Source of the DNA: Melampsora larici-populina 98AG31
Lineage: Eukaryota > Basidiomycota > Pucciniomycetes > Pucciniales > Melampsoraceae
DNA length: 64,000 bases
Direction: 5' to 3'
Assembly: GCF_000204055.1 (NCBI RefSeq)
Contig: NW_006768816.1
Span: forward strand, 62,001-126,000
Part shown: piece after piece, positions 1 to 11,084 of the stretch
Numbering within the stretch: position 1 is the first letter of the stretch
Layout of the letters: the number at the start of each line of letters is the position of its first letter
Notes under the pieces: generated by a model
Told to the model about the DNA's origin: nothing
What the model saw: only the letters and a program-made list of their open reading frames with translations
Database searches by the model: none
Program-made: the position numbers and the translations under genes

Positions 1-1265
1 AAAATCCAACTTTTGGAATTCCCACTATAAGGGTTCTCAAAAAAAATCACCGATAAGGGTCTTTAACACCCTTACAGTCAAAATAAAAGGGTAAGTCTTT
101 TTTTCCTAAAGACCTTTCCTTTAATCGCGCTACACTACGGAGGCGATGAACTAAACAATAAAAAAACTTCTATCTTCTTTTTTTTTATTGGTTTCTCCTT
201 TCTAACTAGGAATCCAACTCGATAACGGTCAAAAAAAAGAAAAGAACTCTACAAAAAAAACACACTCTTGATACAATAACTCGATCCGAGATGATTCAAT
301 ACAAAAACCCCTCGCACACAATTGATCCAGCTCCTTATAGTTCCAACAACTCCAGACCTAATCAAACCTATGTAAGTATGGTTTGCCTTTCTCATGATCA
401 TCTTCTCACCTATTCTAATTACTGATTGAATGATTCTTCCTTTGTTTGTTCGATAGAAGATGCTTTATTCGATTCCGGCGGTTCCGATCGGAAACAATTG
501 TTTCCGAAACCGATCGAGGCTTTTCGCACTCAGTCCAGCCCACTCGTCACCATCCCCCACTCTCTTCACCTTCTTCATCACCCTGACTTCAAAATCAAAA
601 TCGATTTATCGATTTCGCCCGATTCAGGTTAGTCCTTTCCTTGTTTATCTTATTTAGATTGTAACTTCTTTCTAACCCTACTACACCCACAGCCCTCACT
701 ACCATCTTCCACCCTTGGATTCAAAAATCAAAATCGATTTTTGATTCTGACCGAGTTGGGTAAGACTTTTCCTTTTTTTTTCTTTTTTCTTTCCTCTGTA
801 GCTACTGCCCCTTCTGACTACCCTTCTTTTGGTTCAGTCTAGATTCTCTTTTGGTTATAAGCCCTTCAAAAACAAAATTGAAATGGGATCTCTTGCCTAG
901 TTGTTGTTTAGTTTTGCCCAGCCTAGTATTGTTTCTCCTTTGCCTTGTCCCTTGGTTGCTGGGATTGTTGCAATGAAAAAAGCCCCCAAAAGCGAAATTT
1001 TGACTGCTTTGAGCTGAGCTTGAGAATGAGAGTGACCCCAGATAAAAAAAGAAAGTAAAAAAACCTATATATAAAGGTCCCAAAAAAGACTCGAGTGATT
1101 TTTATTTCCACAACGGAAGAGCAGAATATTTAGTTGTGCAGGACAGTCATACCAAAGCTTTACATTTGATCTGACACTGACCAAGGGCCTTTCCTCCTCT
1201 CGTCGGAATATCTGGTGTTGTAATACAAATAGGCTTGCAAATTGGAAATCAAACACCGTCCAACA
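1..1265. other. AT-rich non-coding stretch with a degenerate duplication
   Basis: I see no convincing gene here. Two diverged copies of one segment lie at about 537-645 and 690-775. Both contain a CAAAATCAAAATCGATTT-like core followed by a GTTAGTCC/GGTAAGAC donor-like sequence and a pyrimidine run, so they may be old duplicated exon-intron pieces or untranslated sequence. Short homopurine and homopyrimidine runs dominate the rest. The reading frames present are short and have no recognisable motifs. Confidence 0.4.
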
Positions 1266-1269
1266 AGCA

Positions 1270-2358
1270 CTGCTGAGCGGGAGTTGGAGTCAAGCAACAC
1301 TAGAGAATTACTCCTTGGCAGTGTCAAAATTGGCGCAATTTGCCAACGCTTCCAACCTATCTCGAGATGGAATCCTGCCTTTGAACTCCCAAACCCTGCA
1401 CAAATTCATCGTTTGGACAGGTGAACCTAATAATCCATTGTTCCCAATTGAGACACCTAAAGACCCACCCACCAAAAGCAACAAAGTGTCAGCCAAGACG
1501 CTAGCAAAGTACATCACGGGGATTCGCTTGTGGCACTTGTTTCATAACCGACCCTTTCCGGAAGAGAACAATCCCACGGTAAAGAAATTGTTGAAAGCGG
1601 TTGCAGTTGCCGATGCGGCAAAGAAGCAAACACCTAAGATTGAGAAGCGCCCTGTCAAATTGGGACATATGGCAGAGTTAGTGAAGGCTTTGTTGGATGG
1701 ATGTAGAAAGAATCAACTTGCCTTGGCAATTGTGGTGACAGCCTCTTGGGGTATGGCTCGGCTTGGGGAGTTGGTGTCCAACAAATGGAAGACACACCCG
1801 ATATTTGTGAAGGACATACTTTTTGCTGCAAAATACGATTTCATCAAAATCACCCTCTGTAACACCAAAACGGCTAAACCAGGTGTGATACAATGGTTAA
1901 ACCTCCACCAAAGACCCTCATTGCTCGATCCAGTCAGGATCTTATGTCTCCTGGTGGAGAATAACAAAGGAACGACTCCAAAAGACCTCTTTTTCTCTTA
2001 CCAAAATGACAAAGGCACCTGCTCAACGCTTTCAAAGTCAGAAGTGATGCGCATCTACCGGAAGGTCTAGAACACTTTGAACGCTGACAATCAGTTAACG
2101 GGCCATTCTTTTTGTGTTGGTGGAGCAACTCTGAGATGGAATGACGGTAGACCTTTGGAGGAGATTGTGAAAATGGGGAGGTGGAAGTCAAAGGCATACC
2201 AACTTTACCTTTGGAAGTACTCACCTCACCAAGTCAACGACGCCAAGTACGTATGGAAGATGATGGAGGACAATAGCTGGGTTGATGGACAAGATAAGTT
2301 GTTGGAGGAACCTCCTCAGTTGGCAGCAAGAATCTTTAAGATGGAGGATGACGAGTGA
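1270..2358 (+). pseudogene. Tyrosine recombinase (integrase-like), decayed
   Basis: The frame reads as a tyrosine recombinase of the kind found in fungal DIRS/Ngaro-type or Crypton-like elements. The open frame extends upstream of any ATG and begins with a core-binding-like WSQATLENYSLAVSKLAQFA segment. The catalytic part has the first arginine box (ARLGEL, about 1755-1772), a box II remnant TGHSFCVGGAT (2098-2130) and a C-terminal GRWKSKAYQLYLW containing the expected nucleophile tyrosine (about 2179-2217). Two lesions are visible: an in-frame TAG at 2068-2070, and Cys at 2113-2115 where the H-x-x-R arginine belongs. TTT-TGT there is what a TCG to TTG change of TTT-CGT would give. No reverse transcriptase or flanking repeat was found, so the element class is unresolved. 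Confidence 0.75.
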
Positions 2359-2892
2359 AATGAACACACCATAGGGTGATCAGCTTAGGAGTATGTTGTG
2401 TGTGAGGTATCAAGTGAGAGAATTGGTTTGACGGACTGAATTGACAATCTGACAATCACTCCAATACTGAATGGGGGAACATATGCAAGTACTCGTGCCC
2501 TGACAGAGTGGCTCTCCGCAGGCTCCGGACGTCACGTCCCCAGTAGTGGTAGCAGAGAGCCACCCTGTACAGGCAGTCTACGGCCCCAGGCCCCCCCCAA
2601 ACCACGTAATTCCTAACTCCATAGGAAGAATGAAGTACACAAAGAGACTGATTGTACTTAGTGTAACTTTACGTGTGTACTGCAAAACTAGATAGTTAAA
2701 AAGGAGATATAACAACTACACAAACACATGATCCGTGAGTGCCAAACACTAAGACTAATGGACCGCGTTGGATGCAACGAAGCTGAAAATGAAATACAGC
2801 TGTCAAAATTTTTCCAGCAATCTTTTTTTGGGTCTGTATTTGGTTTACAGAACAGTTCTGCGTTGGAGATGCTCTAAGAAGAGAAAGGAAAC
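2359..2892. other. Non-coding, with a short GC-rich pocket
   Basis: No gene seen. A GC-rich patch at about 2500-2605 can form an imperfect hairpin, with GTGGCTCTC near 2508 pairing with GAGAGCCAC near 2556. It follows the recombinase pseudogene and could be the remnant of an element end, but no matching partner was found. Confidence 0.3.
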
Positions 2893-3037
2893 CAATTGTG
2901 CTGTATTGAGTCAAATGCCCTTTGATGAATTTGCCATCTTTATTTGCTTTCCGGTGGCTCCAAATGTGTCAGTCTTTTGTACGCTGTTTCAAGTGTCCCA
3001 CAAATGAAATTGTCAATGGAACGGTCGGAGGAAAGTG
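2893..3037. repeat. Dispersed repeat copy, CpG-depleted
   Basis: This stretch matches about 5800-5965 and, for most of its length, 6350-6450. The alignable differences are mainly CpG to TpG or CpA. The 5.8-kb copy has GAGTCGAATG, GAATTCGCC and TATTCGCTC where this copy has GAGTCAAATG, GAATTTGCC and TATTTGCTT. A CCGG and a GTACG site remain unchanged. The pattern is that of an older or more heavily mutated copy of the same family. Confidence 0.75.
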
Positions 3038-3044
3038 TAATGAT

Positions 3045-3438
3045 AGGACCCCGGAAAGCTCCAGGTGAACTATCCGACGTAAAATGAATGGATTGAGGGT
3101 AAAAAAAAGGCCCAACGTACCGACAAAAAAGGTAATTTTGGGGGTTTTTCAAGCAAAAATCAGATTTTTGGAATTCAGACCTACCAACGTGACAGGTATG
3201 GATTTCTCCTGAGCCAAAAAAAAGCCCAAAAACACTGTCTTTTGGACATACGTACCAACCAAAAACAAATGGATTGGTCTCCCGGGAGATTTTTAGCGAT
3301 TTTTGCTCTTTAAACCTACCGACGTAACCAGAATTGTTTAAGCTCAATTTTTGTGTTTATACCGCGTCACGGGGTATTGAAAAGGTCAATTGGAGTGGTT
3401 TTAGGTCGGATCCTTTCCCTGGAGCTTTCCTGGGTCCT
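3045..3438. mobile_element. Non-autonomous TIR element (MITE), about 394 bp
   Basis: The left end starts AGGACCCCGGAAAGCTCCAG and the right end is its complement with one main difference (CTGGAGCTTTCCTGGGTCCT). TAATGAT abuts the left end (3038-3044) and is found again one base beyond the right end (3440-3446), suggesting a 7-9 bp target duplication such as MULE or hAT elements make. No coding capacity is visible. The interior contains repeated ACCTACC/GACGTA motifs. Confidence 0.7.
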
Positions 3439-3757
3439 TTAATGATTTCATAATACAGAATACATATTTAAGAAAATATACAAATATGTTATGTAAAAGA
3501 TTTTGAATATTGTAAGATGAAGAAAAGAGGTTGTTAGATAAAAAGGATTATAAAATCAAATCAAGATATTTCAAACATTACAAATAACTACACATCAGAA
3601 GGATAAAGTTGTCAGATGTTAGAAACACAAATATGTAGAAATATCAGATATGTTCCTAAGTTGTTATGAGGTTTTCTTTATCAAATTCTTAACACAGTTT
3701 TGTCACTCTTAAAAGTCTAGTTGCCAGTAACTTAGAGCCATGCTCTGACACTCCCTA
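3439..3757. other. AT-rich spacer
   Basis: No gene or structured repeat is visible between the 394-bp element and the large foldback that follows. Confidence 0.4.
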
Positions 3758-4921
3758 AGACCCCATATCATCAGTTTGTATCTGTAACACACTGCCAGAT
3801 GCACCTCAGATCAATGAGATCTACAATCTATTTATTTGTACCTTGGGTTTGCAAGACTGATTTGCTATATAAGAATGACTGATAGATCTCACTCATGTTT
3901 TCATTTCTTCATTCATTCTTATATGTTTCTCTTGTACCATGAGGTACTCTACTTTGTCATTTGCACTTTGTTTTGAGCCACGTATAAGACTACTCAACTA
4001 CTGCTTGTACTCAATGTTGTGCGCTCTTGGATGCTGGCTTGAGGATGGCCTGTGCATCCTTGGGCTACAATCCAAATACCAATATCAGAGGACCTATAGC
4101 CAAGCCTTGCATCCCTCTCTCGCCAGTCCGTTCCTTACACACTTGTGTTTACCATAGCCTTTACTGAGAACTACTTGTACTCTCTCAAAGCTTGTACTTC
4201 TATAAATCATACCATCTGGGCTTCACAGTAAGCGGATGTGAAGTGGCAGGCACCTAGTTTTGAGCTTCACAGCAGGACATGGAGAGTGGGAAGCATGATG
4301 TGAATTGAATTGAGTGAGCAGTCAATACAAAGAACCTTGCAAGTCATGCTTCACTCAATGCTGTGAAGCCCAGATGGTATGATTTATAGAAGTACGAGCT
4401 GTGAGAGAGCACAAGTAGTTCTCAGTGAAGGCTATGACAAACACAAGTGCAAATGACAAATATGGTATACAAATATTGTTCTGGAGATATCCAGAAGGTT
4501 TTTCCCAGAACGCCAGAACCCTTCTGGTGTTCTGGAAAACTATATTTCTGTGAACAAGGTTCCACTTTGTGTTGCAGTCAACTACTCAGGCTTTGGGTAT
4601 TCTGGACTGCTGGGGTGTCAAAACTTCCAGAACACCAGAATGCCAGATACCATTAAAATTTTTCTTTCTGATGTTCTGGGAAAAATCTTCTGGAAATTTC
4701 CAGAACAATATTTGTATACCATAAAAGTAGAGTACCTCATGGTACAAGAGAAACATATAAGAATGAATCAAGAAAGGAAAACATGAGTGAGAGCTATCAG
4801 TCATTCTTATATAGTAAAGCAGTCTTGTGAAACCAAGGTACAAAGAAATAGATTGTAGATCTCATTGATCTGAGTTGCATCTGGCAGTGCATTACAGATA
4901 CAAACAGATGATATGGGGTCT
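3758..4921. mobile_element. Foldback (long inverted repeat) element, 1.16 kb
   Basis: The left arm from AGACCCCATATCATC (3758 to about 3958) pairs with the right arm ending GATATGGGGTCT (about 4724-4921). Inside, a second pair continues the hairpin: 4138-4230 (from ACACTTGTGTTTACCATAGC) pairs with about 4360-4448. Apart from one later insertion (4461-4723), nearly the whole element folds on itself around a centre near 4290. No transposase is encoded and no clear target duplication is seen. Such a structure could yield double-stranded RNA if transcribed, which is inference. Confidence 0.8.
4461..4723. mobile_element. Nested MITE with about 50-bp TIRs
   Basis: It begins TATGGTATACAAATATTGTT and ends with the complement AATATTTGTATACCATA. 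TIR similarity runs about 50 bp (GTTCTGG-A-TT-CCAGAA motifs). It interrupts the right arm of the 3758-4921 foldback. The left arm preserves the unbroken site, which reads ATGACAAAGTAGAGTACC as its complement, so the insertion and an apparent AAA target duplication can be read directly. Confidence 0.85.
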
Positions 4922-4947
4922 TTTATTGTTGGATCAAGGCTACACAT

Positions 4948-5196
4948 CTATTTTTGATGGGGGGGCGAGGGTGGCGGACAAACACAGTTAAAGCTTGATT
5001 CCTGACACTTGGAACAAGTCCATTCAGGGCCTTCAACCTCAGGTGGTATAACTCCTTTTGTGGTGACATGATTGGTCAAAGACCCTTCAGCTGGAACAAT
5101 TCCTCTATCACTCTTGCAAACATGAATCATTGCACCAAAAACTTGGCTGTATGATACGGATGCCATGAGGATAACCTTGACAATGCTGAGTTTCAT
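4948..5196 (-). CDS. Small secreted protein candidate, 82 aa
   Basis: The single-exon frame encodes 82 residues. Its N-terminus (MKLSIVKVILMASVSYSQVFG) has a short basic start and a hydrophobic stretch, as in a signal peptide. The mature part would carry five cysteines: one near residue 27, then a WTCSKC pair and an FNCVC pair close to a proline-rich end (CPPPSPPHQK). Small secreted cysteine-containing proteins are common effector candidates in rusts. I do not recognise a family. The frame starts just outside the end of the foldback at 4921. Expression evidence would be needed, because a frame this short can arise by chance. Confidence 0.4.
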   Translation of the reverse strand: MKLSIVKVILMASVSYSQVFGAMIHVCKSDRGIVPAEGSLTNHVTTKGVIPPEVEGPEWTCSKCQESSFNCVCPPPSPPHQK

Positions 5197-5842
5197 GATG
5201 AGATACCTATAAAATGGGTGACCAAGTTTGAGTTAAGGGAAGTTGTGATGAAGATTGGGGTGAATATTTTGAGACTCACCAGGATGCTGCAGCAACAGAA
5301 TGCGAAAGATAGTGTGTGGGTTGGGTTCAGGCAAAAACTGATAGTATCTAAACGGAAGAAATCAGTAAAGAAAGAGACAATAACAAATGAGCTTAGTTTG
5401 TTGTTCAAGAAATATCTCTGCATAGCTTATGTAGCCGGTTTATTTATGAAGACCATAGGTTGACATACCAAGACAAGTGTGCAGTTAGACAAATGATTCA
5501 ATACAGTGATTGGACAGCAACAAAATCATCAGCAAATCAGTTGATCTTTTATATTCGTTGAAGACCGCCTGAGTCGCTGTCTGTCCGACTCTTCCCGGAC
5601 ATCAAGTTGTAGAGAATAATGCTGTGCGCCCTTGCATCACCTTTTGCCGAGCCGTATAGTGCTTTCAACATGTGAACATTGACGAGTTTCAATATTGTGC
5701 AGAAGCTGGTCGCAGTCTCGTATGACGATGTTCTTGATACTTTGGTCTGCGCTTGCTTCACGTTCGGGCGGTTGCGGATTCAGCTTCCTTCTGTGAGCAA
5801 ACCAATTGCGCCGTATTGAGTCGAATGCCCTCTGATGAATTC
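5197..5842. other. Unassigned region; CpG-rich patch at 5560-5830
   Basis: I recognise no gene. A short plus-strand frame (5218-5463, 81 aa, lysine-rich) has no motif I know. From about 5560 the sequence is markedly richer in CG dinucleotides than its surroundings and leads into the 506-bp tandem duplication, so it may be part of the same low-copy or younger repeat. Confidence 0.3.
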
Positions 5843-6856
5843 GCCATCTTTATTCGCTCTCCGGTGGCTCCGATTGCGTCAGTCTTATGTACGCTGTTTC
5901 GAGTGTCCCGTAAGGTCCCGTAAATGCAATTGTCAATGGCCGAACAGTCGGAGGAAAGCCATCGTCTCTGCTACAAAAATCACACATTTACATACATACC
6001 TGTGAAATTTATATAAATGTGTCAGTACGTTGTCTTGCCAGGTCCTGTCGGTGGTCCCATTTGCACAGCTTTTTTACAGGCAAAATTGACATATCCTGCG
6101 TTGACTATAGCAAGCGTAAACTCGAAGCTTGTGATATGAGATGCAGGAGATACCTCACGAACTCTGGCATCAAAGATATCTGCGTTTGTACACGTATTCA
6201 CCGATCTGTTTGCAATCGAGAGTATCAACTCTTGAATGCGATAAGAGAACGTCATTGGGTCATTGCGATAGAGTGAGTGTGATAGGTCTCTATCTATGCA
6301 TGCGACCTTACATCATTTGTATAAGTGAATTCCAATTCACTAGACCTTCCATCTTTATTCGCTCTCCGGTGGCTCCGATTGCGTCAGTCTTATGTACGCT
6401 GTTCGAGTGTCCCGTAAGGTCCCGTAAATGCAATTGTCAATGGAACAGTCGGAGGAAAGCCATCGTCTCTGCTGCAAAAATCACACATTTACATACATAG
6501 CTGTGAAATTTATATAAATGTGTCAGTACGTTGTCTTGCCAGGTCCTGTCGGTGGTCCCATTTGCACAGCTTTTTTACAGACAAAATTGAATCAATATAT
6601 ATCCTGCGTTGACTATAGCAAGCGTAAACTCGAAGCTTGTGATATGAGATGCAGGAGATACCTCACAAACTCTGGCATCAAAGATATCTGCGTATGTACA
6701 CGTATTCACCGATCTGTTTGCAATCGAGAGTATCAACTCTTGAATGCGATAAGAGAACGTCATTGGGTCATTGCGATAGAGAGAGAGTGATAGGTCTCTA
6801 TCTATGCATGCGACCTTACATCATTTGTATAAGTAAATTCCAATTCACTAGACCTT
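5843..6856. repeat. Tandem duplication of a 506-bp unit
   Basis: Copy A (5843-6348) and copy B (6349-6856) abut. Each starts CCATCTTTATTCGCTCTCCG and ends CCAATTCACTAGACCTT. They differ by only a few substitutions and small indels, for example GAATCAATATAT extra in copy B near 6588. The first part of the unit also occurs, heavily CpG-mutated, at 2935-3037. No gene is recognised inside. Confidence 0.9.
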
Positions 6857-8744
6857 AGATGGGCTCGCCCGCCCTTATATTGATACATAATGGAATAAGC
6901 CTGACAATTGAATGATGTTGAAGCTCAAGTCAGAGTCAAGCAAAGATAAAAAAAATATTAATCAGGTCACTGACAACCGCAAATATTTCCTCAGTGGAAT
7001 GCATAAGCTTGAATTACACAGGCATTGCGTAGCAGGCAGATGAGCATATTTCACCATTGACTATGTACCCTGTTTTGGATCTTTCCATCTACTCCTATAT
7101 CGTGTCAAAGTACCCGTCTTTGTTTACATACATTTCACTTTATTTCTTTCCTTCAGTATTTCAGGTCATGCTAACAAGTCCTACAGCCTACTAGGTACAT
7201 GCTAGGGTGGGGGGGTCTATTGGGGAACGTCCTAACCGGGACCGTCTCGGAAAAGGCCCGGGACGGTTCTCTTCTCGGGTAGGTTTCCCCATAGCCCGAT
7301 AGACCTGAGAACACCGGAGAGTCCGGTCCTAGCCTAGGGATGGTGTGAGGGACAAAAAGAAAGTGAGAGTGAAAATGAAAACTTGCGACGGCTAGGAATC
7401 TTATCTTGAAGGTGTTCGCCCAGAGCTAAGAAGTGGTGTTCTGTGGGTGAGGATTTTCCGCCCCAGGTTACCACTTCTTCCTCGCGGGTTCTTCTCCATG
7501 TCACTTACATGACATGGGGAGACTACTCTTCTGTCACACTCAACCGGCTTCTATGGAAAACTTTCACATGTCGTCCCTTTGGTGTGAAGGTGCCAACCCA
7601 TCTTAAACATGGAGGTCAAAAGTCCCCTAGATGGCTTTCTTGTTTCTTGAAGAAGTGCTCAGTAAAACTGGTCATGTGTCAAAGGTTCAATATGTCCTTC
7701 AGTAAGTTTGGGATTATATCACCAAGATTGTGCTCAGCTGGAATGCACATCTCACAAAAAAAGTCACACTGCAAAAGTCTCAAAATGAAGACAAAATGAT
7801 CCCCTGTGATACTGAGATACTGTTGAACACTTTCACTCATAAGAAGTCAGTATCTTGAGAGGAAAGATGATATAGTTTGATATAACCTTTCCTCAAACCA
7901 AGCTCAAACCTCCCCAACATTGATTGGTAAACCAAGTTCAAAACCAGACTGCCAAAAAGCAGAGAGCTTGAAATTTAAAAGAAAATCCAAAGGCTCATCA
8001 TTCAAGTATCCTATTCCACTCAAATTCATGAAAACCAATTATGTTGTATTTTGTTGCACATGAGCTTTGGTATCATTAGAATCCTTTTTTAGTTCTTGAT
8101 TTTTTTCAAGATCCTTTCCTCAAGTAGAATGAAAAATTAAAGGAAAGATTAAAGTAGCATCAGCAAAGACCTAATAAAACCAAAGACATCAAAGTGAAGT
8201 GATTGATTTATAAACAACACCAATTGATATATAATAAAAGGTGACTAATGACAATATTCAAACACATTATCATCTTCCCACAACTAATTGTTTCATCAGG
8301 TCTGCCACCAGAATTATATCCTTCAAATCCTTGATCAGTGTTGATATACACTGCATATTGTGCTCCATGCCTCCACCCATCCCCAAAGGAAAAAAATTCT
8401 AAAAGGTCAGACCAACTTACACATAACAATGTATTAGCAATTTGATGTTAACAAACACCTCCACCTAAGATAATTATACCATGTTATGAGCCCATTTATG
8501 CTTATACTAAGTTATGCTTGTACTAGTCTCAGTTGTACTTCCAATCACTGGTCAGAGATTTTCTAGTCTTTACGTTGCAATCTTGTTGTAGTACTAGAAC
8601 ACCCTTGAAGTCCCTTGATCAGATCCCTTCACACTTCTAACATATTGCAACGTCTTGTTTTTGAATCAACAGACTCATTCAAAATTAGATTAAGCTCAAA
8701 AGTATAAGTTATTCAAGTTGAAAGTTTAAAAGAAAAAAGAAGAA
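6857..8744. other. Intergenic, no recognised gene
   Basis: A GC-rich stretch near 7200-7345 (runs such as GGGACCGTCTCGGAAAAGGC) stands out from AT-rich surroundings. A 118-codon frame at 7443-7799 has no motif I can place. The sequence from about 8460 to 8745 (TGTTAACAAACACC onwards) could belong to an older element into which the MULE jumped, possibly an LTR of the gypsy element downstream. No second copy was found to prove this. Confidence 0.3.
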
Positions 8745-8753
8745 TAAAGTTAA

Positions 8754-8860
8754 GGATCCTGGTATCCCCACCACCCCCCCCTAGTAACCCCACCACCCCC
8801 CTCCCATTCACAGCTAGTGAAAGGCTTAGTGCCTGGTGACACATGTCGTGACAGTGCCAG
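8754..8860. repeat. MULE left terminal inverted repeat
   Basis: It pairs with 11706-11812, with some substitutions and short length differences in the C-runs. Shared landmarks are GGATCC, GGTATCC, CTAGTAAC, CACAGCTAGTGAAAGGCTTA and GTCGTGACAGTGC. Confidence 0.9.
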
Positions 8861-9010
8861 ATTGAACCACGCTCCCATCTTCGTAATTTTTGAAGTTCAC
8901 CCAAAAAGCTTCAGCTCTATCCAACTTTTTCCCAGCTCCATATCATCCAACTCCACAGCTCACAACTCAAAAACTCTTGTCATCATCTAACAACACACCA
9001 CACCTCAAAA

Positions 9011-11084
9011 ATGGATTTTGGCGAAGTTATATACCCATCCTTACAAGAAGCTGAAGATGCACTGCGGAACTATGCCAAAGGATCAGGCTACTGGTTGAAA
9101 ATCACCCGCACCTGTTCTGATAAACATAAGAGACAAAAGAAACGAGTCTTTGCCTGTTCTCATGGCGGAACACCTCAGCAAGTCGTCAGTGCAGTTCGAT
9201 CCACCTCAACTCAACTTCTGGGATGCAATTGGTCTGCTACAATTCGACGTGTGGAAATCACTCATCAGTGGAAGATTGAATTTAAAAATGATCAGCACAA
9301 CAATCATGAACCTTCTACAAACCTTGCTGAGATACCAGCTTCACGTAAACTTGCACCAGAACAGCACAACTTTGTTATTAACCTTGCAAATGCAGGTGTT
9401 CCTCCACGACTCATTCTACGCACCTTGAAGGCATCCGATCCCACTAACTTGTCAACCAGCCAGGACATCTACAACATGATCAAGAAACAAAAACTTTTGG
9501 ATCTCAATGGACGCACTCCACTTGAAGCTTTGATAGACAACCTCAAGGCAAATGATGTGTTCCATACCTATGAACTGGATTCTAATCACCGACTCCTACG
9601 TCTGTTTGTTGCCCCCAAAGCTAGTGTGAAGTCGGCTTCGGACTTCTGGACATCTGATGTGCTACTGATGGATTCAACTTACAAAACCAATCGGTGAGAT
9701 CTTTCACAGCAATCAAGTTTAATCAGAGTTGAGACTGACTGATTTTTGTGGTTTGGTTGTCTTAGGTTTCAAATGCCACTCCTCCACGTGATGGGAGTTT
9801 CACCAACACATCAGTCTATCTCTCTATGCTTTGGTCTAATGCGACAAGAAACTGAAGCCGACTATCAATGGGTTTTGGAGCAGATGAAGCTGTGCTTTGG
9901 GTCCAAGCTTTCAAATCTGCAGGCTGTTGTGACTGATAGAGAGCTCGCCTTGATGAATGCTCTGAAGGAAACTCTACCACACACCAAGAATCTACTCTGC
10001 AAATGGCATATCGAGAAAAATATTCAAGCTAACATCAAGATGAAATTAACAGACGAGCAATGGAAAGCGTTTCAAAGCAGCTGGCAGGAAATTTGCAACT
10101 CGATCTCTCCCGAAGACTTCGAAGCACGGTTTGAGGCTCTTCGAACTGATATTGGCGAGACTTCTTTCAATTACATCAAGAGTACGTGGGTGATTCACAA
10201 GGAAAAGTTTGTAACTGCTTGGACAAAGGATATAAAACATTTTGGTCACACCGTCACCTCTCGGATTGAAGGTGGTCATGCTGGTATCAAAGGCTGGATC
10301 TGGACATCAACTGGTGATCTTGCAACTGTATACACCAAGCTGGAATTTGTTTGTCAACAGCAAAGAGATAGGATAGAACACCGTATAGCCTTTGATCGAA
10401 CTCATACTTTATCTCGACTTCGTCCTCAAATCTGGACTGATGTCAACAGAAAAATCTCGCACTACGCACTACTAGAGGTAAGTTCTTGTCTAGTTTCCTC
10501 CCAACAATTCCTTTCCTGATTCATTATGAAACATTCTAAACCCAAATCACAAATAGACCTACAAGCAGTATCAAAAAGCCCTTTCTTTAGATGACACCAA
10601 CAACTGCACCTACGTACTTTCTGGATCAAAAGGATTGCCCTGTGCCCACTTCCTGAAGCATCTCATGTTATCTTCGAGGAAATTGGCTGTGAACCACTTC
10701 AACCCTCATTGGCATCTAGAACCGCCTTTAGTTGACCCAGTTATACACAACCAACCACCTAACTTTGACTCGCTACTCAACCTCGTACGAGCACAACATA
10801 ACACTCTCCCCGCCCATCAACAGAGCGTGTTGTGGAGTCAGTTAAGCCGGATTCTTGTCAGTCCAACTCCCACCATTGGTGATCCAGCTCCGATTTGATC
10901 TCGTGGTCGGCCTACAGGATCTTCGAACAAGACCAAGCGCGATCTTTGTTGTCATGAGCATCAGGAAGCTGAACAAAACGGTCCTCGATGTAGCCAATGC
11001 CACAAGACAGGTCACAACAAAAGAACTTGTCCTATCCCAGTAGAGTCAGCAGATCCGGCCACAGTCGAGCATGGAGTGGTCTAG
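9011..11084 (+). pseudogene. MULE transposase, three exons, one in-frame stop
   Basis: Exons 9011-9693, 9766-10477 and 10557-11084 join in frame to 641 codons with canonical GT-AG introns of 72 and 79 bases. The N-terminus has a FAR1/FLYWCH-like C-C-H-H DNA-binding region (FACSHGG, LLGCNW, then DQHNNHEP). The DDE core shows the first Asp in LLMDSTYKTNR, the second in VVTDRELALMNAL, C-x-x-W-H in LCKWHIEKNI, and a glutamate in SRIEGGHAGIK. A SWIM-type zinc finger follows (CTY...GLPCAHFL, with the second Cys replaced by Tyr). A GRPTGSSNKTK segment and a zinc knuckle (CSQCHKTGHNKRTC) complete it. TGA at 10896-10898 interrupts the frame between SWIM and knuckle. It reads ATT-TGA where ATT-CGA (Arg) fits the family, a TCG to TTG change. 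Otherwise the gene is intact. Confidence 0.9.

Noticed and set aside
1270..2358. Starship captain recombinase
   Set aside because: A tyrosine recombinase is present, but it is degenerate and I cannot place it in the DUF3435 captain family. No large cargo with a matching end is seen beside it, and the giant element in this window has a KDZ transposase instead.
7443..7799. 118-codon frame in a GC-shifted region
   Set aside because: Composition and lack of motifs or splice context do not support a gene.
8449..8745. 5' LTR of the gypsy element cut by the MULE
   Set aside because: TGTTAACA looks like an LTR start, but no second copy was found downstream of 15323, so it cannot be supported.
9150..9428. 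Frame overlapping the MULE transposase
   Set aside because: Shadow of the transposase in another phase.
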